From NCBI RefSeq assembly GCF_042646165.1, contig NZ_JBHRTC010000009.1: a DNA stretch of 64,000 nt; one strand, written 5' to 3'. The notes beneath the pieces were generated by a model, which ran no database searches, was not told where the DNA came from, and saw only the letters and a program-made list of their open reading frames with translations. The stretch comes from Microbaculum marinum (lineage in GTDB: Bacteria > Pseudomonadota > Alphaproteobacteria > Rhizobiales > Tepidamorphaceae). Below, piece by piece: positions 59,507 to 64,000 of this stretch (position 1 is the stretch's first letter; each line of letters starts with the position of its first letter). Made by a program: the position numbers and the translations under genes.

Positions 59507-60850
59507 ATGGCGATGATATCGAAGAACAGATTGATGCTCCTGGCATTCGCCGGAGCGGTGGCAGCAGGCTCGGTTTCCGCCCATGCGGAAAACGGAGCAA
59601 GTGGGACGTGGTGGTCGTCGCTGACGTCCTCGGGTGCCGGTCAGCCGGGCGTGCAGCGTGTCGCCGGACGGTCCGACGATGCGGCATTGCTGAATTTTTC
59701 GGGGACCAGGGCGGCCTGGAGCGACCGGTTCGACCCGTCGTCCGATACCCTGTCGTTCACCTTCGACTCCCGGCAGCCGACGCTGAGCGCGCAGACGGCC
59801 GACAACATCCAGCGCGCCATCGACGTCTACATGGGCATCGCCGCGCGCGGCGGCTGGGTACAGGTTCCCGGCGGCCAGGTGCTTCGCGTCGGGTTGTCCC
59901 ACGCCAACGTCGCGCCGCTGCGCGAGCGGCTGATCGCGACCGGCGACCTGAACGCCAGCGCCGGCGTGTCGAACACCTTCGATACCTATGTCGAAGCGGC
60001 GGTGCGGCGATTCCAGGCCCGTCACGGCCTGGTGCCGGACGGCATGGTACAGAACGAGACGCTCGCCGAACTGAACGTTCCGGTCCAGGTCCGCGTCGAG
60101 CAGCTCCGCACCAATCTGGTGCGGGTGCGTTCCATGTCGGGTGATCTCGGCGACCGCTACGTGATGGTCAACATTCCCGCCGCCGAGGTCGAGGCGGTCG
60201 AGAGCGGCGCGGTGGCGTCCCGGCACACCGCGGTGGTCGGCCGCGAGGATCGCCAGTCGCCGCTGCTCAGCAAGAAGATCCAGTACGTCAGCTTCAATCC
60301 CTACTGGACGGTGCCCAAGAGCATCATCCAGAAGGACATCATTCCGAAGATGCGTGAGGATCCGACCTATCTGGAGCGCTACAACATCCGGATCTTCACC
60401 TGGAAGGGCGAGGAAATCGACCCGGCCACCGTCGACTGGAATTCCGACGAGGCGGTCGAGTACATGCTCAAGCAGGATCCGGGCGACCTGAACTCGCTTG
60501 GCTCGATCCGCATCAACTTCCCCAACGAGCACGCCGTCTACCTGCACGACACGCCGCAGCAGACCCTGTTCGGCCAGAACGCGCGGTTCCACTCGTCTGG
60601 CTGCGTGCGCGTCCAGAACGTCCGCCAGCTCGTCGACTGGCTGCTCGAGCCCAACAGCGATTGGTCGCGCGCCAAGATCGACGCGGTGGTTCGTTCCGGC
60701 GAGCGCCTCGACGTCAACCTGAAGAAATCGACGCCGATCTACTTCACCTACATCACGGCCTGGGCGACCTCGGACGGCATCGTCCACTTCCGTCCGGACA
60801 TCTACAATCGTGACGGCCTGGCGACACCGCTGGCCTCCACCAACAGCTGA
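59507..60850 (+). CDS. L,D-transpeptidase with peptidoglycan-binding domain (YcbB-like)
   Basis: This 447-residue exported protein has a signal peptide (RLMLLAFAGAVAAGSVSAHAE). A peptidoglycan-binding-like helical segment is at about residues 150-200 (TFDTYVEAAVRRFQARHGLVPDGMV). The YkuD domain ends in HSSGCVRVQNVRQLVDWLL with the catalytic Cys. RVEQLRTNLVRVRSM and VSFNPYWTVPKSI are YcbB-like. It should make 3-3 cross-links in peptidoglycan. Start could be 59507 or 59513. It is the likely target of the LdtR-like regulator upstream. Confidence 0.88.
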   Translation: MAMISKNRLMLLAFAGAVAAGSVSAHAENGASGTWWSSLTSSGAGQPGVQRVAGRSDDAALLNFSGTRAAWSDRFDPSSDTLSFTFDSRQPTLSAQTADNIQRAIDVYMGIAARGGWVQVPGGQVLRVGLSHANVAPLRERLIATGDLNASAGVSNTFDTYVEAAVRRFQARHGLVPDGMVQNETLAELNVPVQVRVEQLRTNLVRVRSMSGDLGDRYVMVNIPAAEVEAVESGAVASRHTAVVGREDRQSPLLSKKIQYVSFNPYWTVPKSIIQKDIIPKMREDPTYLERYNIRIFTWKGEEIDPATVDWNSDEAVEYMLKQDPGDLNSLGSIRINFPNEHAVYLHDTPQQTLFGQNARFHSSGCVRVQNVRQLVDWLLEPNSDWSRAKIDAVVRSGERLDVNLKKSTPIYFTYITAWATSDGIVHFRPDIYNRDGLATPLASTNS

Positions 60851-60860
60851 TTTCAGTCCC

Positions 60861-60889
60861 CACCGCGGCGGCAGGCCGTCGCCGCGGTG
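60861..60889. other. Hairpin after the L,D-transpeptidase gene
   Basis: CACCGCGGCG and CGCCGCGGTG form a perfect 10-bp stem with a 9-nt loop 11 bp after the stop. No T run follows, so it may stabilise the mRNA end or be a Rho-aided stop rather than an intrinsic terminator. Confidence 0.55.
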
Positions 60890-60936
60890 CACGGGCATCC
60901 CCGTACCTCGCAGGCTTGCCTGCGGATACCGGTGGC

Positions 60937-61467
60937 TCAGCCTGTGTGCTGCCGGGGGGCTCCGTCTAGCAGGCCCACCAGTTCTCCCCAGCCCAGGTTC
61001 ATTTTTCCCGATAGCTCCGTCAGGATCGGCAGCAGGTAGGGTCTGCGCGACAGCCTGGCCGAGAGCAACTGCAACTCCTCGTCCGTGCCGGCCCCGGCAA
61101 GTGCCTCCCGTCCTGCATCGGCGTCTGCGATCGCCAGCCCGTCTGCCAGTTTCAGTGCATCCGCGATCTCGGTATCGGCCCGGACGCCCGTACGATGGTC
61201 GTGGGCCCTTATCGCGTCGAGCGCCTCTCGGGGGAGGTCGTTCTCCAGCCACTCCGCGGTCTTGATGCCGTGGAGCTCGCGATTGCGCCTGGTCACGACA
61301 TCATCGAAGTCGTGGCACACTCCGACGATCTCCCACAAGTCGGCGTCCTGCCGCCGGACTGTCGCGAGACCGCGCATGACATGCGCAACGACCCGGCAAT
61401 GCGTCGCCTTGCCGCTGTCGGCGAGATGCCTGTCCAGTTCGTCCCGCGCGCGTTCCAGTGAGATCAT
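60937..61467 (-). CDS. HD-domain phosphohydrolase-like protein
   Basis: This 176-residue protein has HCRVVAHVMRGLA, VCHDFDDVVTRRNRELHGIKTAEWL and IRAHDHRTGV, matching the ordered His, HD and His of the HD superfamily. The fold binds metal and hydrolyses phosphoesters, but the substrate is unknown. It is transcribed towards the L,D-transpeptidase gene, convergent with it, and away from glyA. Confidence 0.75.
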   Translation of the reverse strand: MISLERARDELDRHLADSGKATHCRVVAHVMRGLATVRRQDADLWEIVGVCHDFDDVVTRRNRELHGIKTAEWLENDLPREALDAIRAHDHRTGVRADTEIADALKLADGLAIADADAGREALAGAGTDEELQLLSARLSRRPYLLPILTELSGKMNLGWGELVGLLDGAPRQHTG

Positions 61468-61742
61468 GCGCAGACGCTACTGCAACGACCGAGTGGGATA
61501 AACCACCGTCGGCACCGTTCTCGGACATCGGGCTGCTGTTCCGGTCGCGGACCCGGTTCCCTGGATGCGAGCTTTCTTGAGGTCGCGCCGCGGCAACGCT
61601 CATGTCGCTGGTCCGGTTGGACATGGCCGGCTGCTATGCTATGCGCTGTCGCGAACGGGGCCGCCGGAAAATGGCACGGAACAAGATCGTGGCACGGTCG
61701 GCACCGCACGGGCCCATCCTCTAGAACCGGGAAAAGCATGCC

Positions 61743-63056
61743 ATGTCGGTGACAATGCCGTCGCAGTATCACACCGCGGACCGGGGCTTCTTCGGCGCCG
61801 GCGTCGCCGAGACGGATCCCGAGCTCAACGAGGCGATTCGCGGCGAACTCGGTCGGCAGCGTGACGAGATCGAGCTGATCGCGTCGGAGAACATCGTTTC
61901 GCGCGCCGTTCTGGAGGCGCAGGGCTCGGTTCTGACCAACAAGTACGCCGAAGGCTATCCCGGCCGGCGCTACTACGGTGGCTGCCAGTACGTCGACGTC
62001 GCCGAGGATCTCGCCCGCGATCGGGCCAAGCGCCTGTTCGGCTGCGACTTCGCCAACGTCCAGCCCCATTCCGGCTCGCAGGCCAACCAGGCGGTCTTCA
62101 TGGCGCTCGCCAGGCCGGGCGACACCATCCTCGGACTGAGCCTGTCGGCGGGCGGCCACCTGACCCACGGCTCGCCGGTCAACATGTCCGGCAAGTGGTT
62201 CGACGCACAGCATTATTCGGTCGACAGGCAGACCCACCAGATCGACATGGCCGAGGTGGCGAGGCTCGCCGAGGAGCACAGGCCGAAGATCATCATCGCC
62301 GGCGGCTCCGCCTATCCGCGCATCCTCGATTTCGCGAAGTTCCGCGAGATCGCCGACTCCGTCGGCGCGCACCTGATGGTCGACATGGCCCATTTCGCCG
62401 GCCTGGTCGCGGCCGGCGTCCATCCCAGCCCGTTTCCGCACGCCCATGTCGTCACCACGACGACCCACAAGACGCTGCGCGGCCCGCGCGGCGGCATGGT
62501 GCTGACCAATGACCCGGAGATTGCCAAGAAGGTGAATTCCGCCGTGTTTCCGGGACTCCAGGGCGGCCCGCTGATGCATGTGATCGCCGCCAAGGCGGTC
62601 GCCTTCGGCGAGGCGCTGCGGCCGGAGTTCAAGCTCTATGCCCGGCAGATCGTAGACAACGCCAAGGCGCTCGCCGAACACCTCGACGGTGCCGGCCTCG
62701 ACATCGTATCCGGCGGCACCGACACGCATCTGATGCTGGTCGACCTCAGGCCGATGAACCTGACCGGCAAGGCCGCCGAAGAGTCGCTCGGCCGCGCCCA
62801 CATCACCTGCAACAAGAACGGCATCCCGTTCGATCCGGAGAAGCCGATGATCACCTCCGGCGTCCGTCTCGGCAGTCCCGCCGGCACCACGCGCGGATTC
62901 GGTGTTTCCGAATTCCGGGAAATCGGTGCAATGATCGTCGAGGTTCTGGAAGGGCTGCGCGCCGCCAACAGCGAAGACGGCAACGCTGCGGTGGAAGCCG
63001 CCGTGCGGGCCCGGGCGCAGGAGCTGTGCCGGCGCTTCCCGATCTACGATAACTAG
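61743..63056 (+). CDS. glyA: Serine hydroxymethyltransferase
   Basis: This 437-residue PLP enzyme interconverts serine and glycine with tetrahydrofolate. LIASENIVSRAVLEAQGSVLTNKYAEGYPG and TTTTHKTLRGPRGGMVLT (Schiff-base Lys243) are standard. It heads the glyA-nrdR-ribD run. nrdR starts 30 bp after its stop. Confidence 0.97.
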   Translation: MSVTMPSQYHTADRGFFGAGVAETDPELNEAIRGELGRQRDEIELIASENIVSRAVLEAQGSVLTNKYAEGYPGRRYYGGCQYVDVAEDLARDRAKRLFGCDFANVQPHSGSQANQAVFMALARPGDTILGLSLSAGGHLTHGSPVNMSGKWFDAQHYSVDRQTHQIDMAEVARLAEEHRPKIIIAGGSAYPRILDFAKFREIADSVGAHLMVDMAHFAGLVAAGVHPSPFPHAHVVTTTTHKTLRGPRGGMVLTNDPEIAKKVNSAVFPGLQGGPLMHVIAAKAVAFGEALRPEFKLYARQIVDNAKALAEHLDGAGLDIVSGGTDTHLMLVDLRPMNLTGKAAEESLGRAHITCNKNGIPFDPEKPMITSGVRLGSPAGTTRGFGVSEFREIGAMIVEVLEGLRAANSEDGNAAVEAAVRARAQELCRRFPIYDN

Positions 63057-63086
63057 CCGATACGAGGCGGAGGCCGGAGAGAAGGT

Positions 63087-63575
63087 ATGCGCTGTCCCTA
63101 TTGCGGCAGCCTGGCGACCCAGGTGAAGGACTCGCGGCCGACCGAGGACAGCGCCGCCATCCGGCGGCGGCGCGTCTGTCCCGATTGCGGCGGCCGCTTC
63201 ACCACCTTCGAAAGGATCCAGCTGCGCGAACTCACGGTCATCAAGAAGTCCGGCAGGCGGGTTCCCTTCGACCGCGACAAGCTTGCCCGCTCGATCCAGG
63301 TCGCATTGCGCAAGCGCCCCGTCGAGGCCGACCGGATAGAGCGCCTGATCAGCGGCATCGTGCGCCGGCTGGAGAGCATGGGCGAGAGCGAGGTGCCCTC
63401 CGATACCGTCGGCCGGCTGGTCATGGAGGGCCTGCGGACGCTCGACGACGTGGCCTATGTCCGCTTCGCCTCGGTCTATCGAAACTTCAGGGAAGCCAAG
63501 GACTTCGAGGAGTTTCTTGATTCTCTGTCCGGACATGCCCATGACGAGATCATCGAGGACGATTCGGCGGCCTGA
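63087..63575 (+). CDS. nrdR: Transcriptional repressor NrdR
   Basis: This 162-residue repressor of ribonucleotide reductase genes has a zinc ribbon with Cys3, Cys6, Cys31 and Cys34 (MRCPYCGS ... RVCPDCGGRF). An ATP-cone follows (VIKKSGRRVPFDRDKLARSIQVALRKRPV). It senses ATP/dATP. GAGAGAAGG precedes the ATG. The tail (DEIIEDDSAA) is acidic. Confidence 0.97.
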   Translation: MRCPYCGSLATQVKDSRPTEDSAAIRRRRVCPDCGGRFTTFERIQLRELTVIKKSGRRVPFDRDKLARSIQVALRKRPVEADRIERLISGIVRRLESMGESEVPSDTVGRLVMEGLRTLDDVAYVRFASVYRNFREAKDFEEFLDSLSGHAHDEIIEDDSAA

Positions 63576-63593
63576 GCCGCGCCGGCGAGGCTG

Positions 63594-64000
63594 ATGTCCG
63601 GCCCGGTTTCCGCCGAAACCGATGCCCGGTTCATGGCCGCGGCGATCCGGCTCGGCACCAGGGAGCTTGGCCGCACGTGGCCGAACCCGGCGGTCGGTGC
63701 CCTGATCGTGCGCGACGACGGAGCCGGTCCGCTGGTCGTCGGACGCGGCTGGACCGATGTCGGCGGCCGCCCGCACGCGGAGACGATGGCGCTGGCCGAA
63801 GCCGCAGCGCGGGCGCGCGGCGCCACCTGCTACGTGTCGCTCGAGCCCTGCTCGCATCACGGCAGGACGCCGCCCTGCGCCGACGCCCTGGTGGCGGCCG
63901 GCGTCGCCCGCGTCGTGTCCGCGCTCGAGGATCCCAATCCGCTGGTCGGCGGGCGCGGCCATGCGCGGCTGCGCTCGGCCGGCATCGAGGTCGATGTCGG
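63594..64000 (+). CDS. ribD: Riboflavin biosynthesis protein RibD, N-terminal part (cut by window end)
   Basis: About 135 residues of the deaminase domain are visible: DARFMAAAIRLGTRELGRTWPNPAVGALIV, HAETMALAEA with the zinc-binding His and catalytic Glu, and CYVSLEPCSHHGRTPPCADAL with the two zinc Cys. The reductase domain would lie beyond the window. It follows nrdR by 18 bp, the frequent nrdR-ribD linkage. Confidence 0.95.
   Translation, partial: MSGPVSAETDARFMAAAIRLGTRELGRTWPNPAVGALIVRDDGAGPLVVGRGWTDVGGRPHAETMALAEAAARARGATCYVSLEPCSHHGRTPPCADALVAAGVARVVSALEDPNPLVGGRGHARLRSAGIEVDV

Overview
The window is about 64 kb of GC-rich chromosome from an alphaproteobacterium, most likely order Hyphomicrobiales (Rhizobiales). 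The evidence is the Porin_2-type porins, the LdtR-type regulator, a metal-site signature in HemB that differs from the zinc type, bacterial aspartate/glutamate leucyltransferase, and the gene order dapA-smpB-(UDG)-(NYN)-rpoZ-rsh-pyrE-DUF2062-pdxJ-acpS-lepB-rnc-era-recO-parC, which I recall as typical of that order. I recognised no rRNA, tRNA, CRISPR array or intact insertion sequence.

Layout. 0-2.4 kb: the tail of a GcvT-domain dehydrogenase, a choline-kinase-like phosphotransferase and a LysE exporter. 2.4-11.7 kb: an accessory catabolic block. It holds a GntR regulator divergent from a four-gene operon (citrate-synthase-like lyase, PaaK-like CoA ligase, VOC protein, GST), an orphan molybdenum hydroxylase large subunit, and a fragment of the homoprotocatechuate meta-cleavage pathway (CHM isomerase, HpaD, HpaR). 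12-16.4 kb: two tandem porins and a BON/OmpA protein. 16.4-19.7 kb: a hydrolase and an Slt-type lytic transglycosylase. 19.9-42.6 kb: the housekeeping block from dapA to parC. It is interrupted by a secreted small protein, a Doc/AbrB toxin-antitoxin pair between era and recO, and about 7 kb of envelope and transport genes between recO and parC (L,D-transpeptidase, a split FUSC exporter, DUF1254 protein, secreted beta-propeller).

42.7-51.4 kb: membrane and amino-acid functions (DUF1206, MDR reductase with AraC, Bpt, SLC13 permease, threonine ammonia-lyase, LysE exporter, AraC). 51.4-52 kb: a 180-bp tandem repeat array, followed by hemB. 53.2-57 kb: the distal valine pathway (acyl-CoA dehydrogenase, 3-hydroxyisobutyryl-CoA hydrolase, 3-hydroxyisobutyrate dehydrogenase). 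57-61.5 kb: LdtR, an SDR/NTF2-like pair divergent from an HxlR regulator, an L,D-transpeptidase and an HD hydrolase. 61.7-64 kb: glyA-nrdR-ribD, with ribD cut by the window end.

The most interesting candidate system is the 3.3-6.7 kb operon. Its citrate-synthase-fold protein appears by eye to lack two of the three classical catalytic residues, and it is translationally coupled to a CoA ligase. Other regulatory structure includes near-perfect palindromes next to several regulators (GntR, AbrB/Doc, LdtR, HxlR), a minus-strand terminator in the leader of the second porin, and two copies of a roughly 100-bp inverted repeat more than 50 kb apart.
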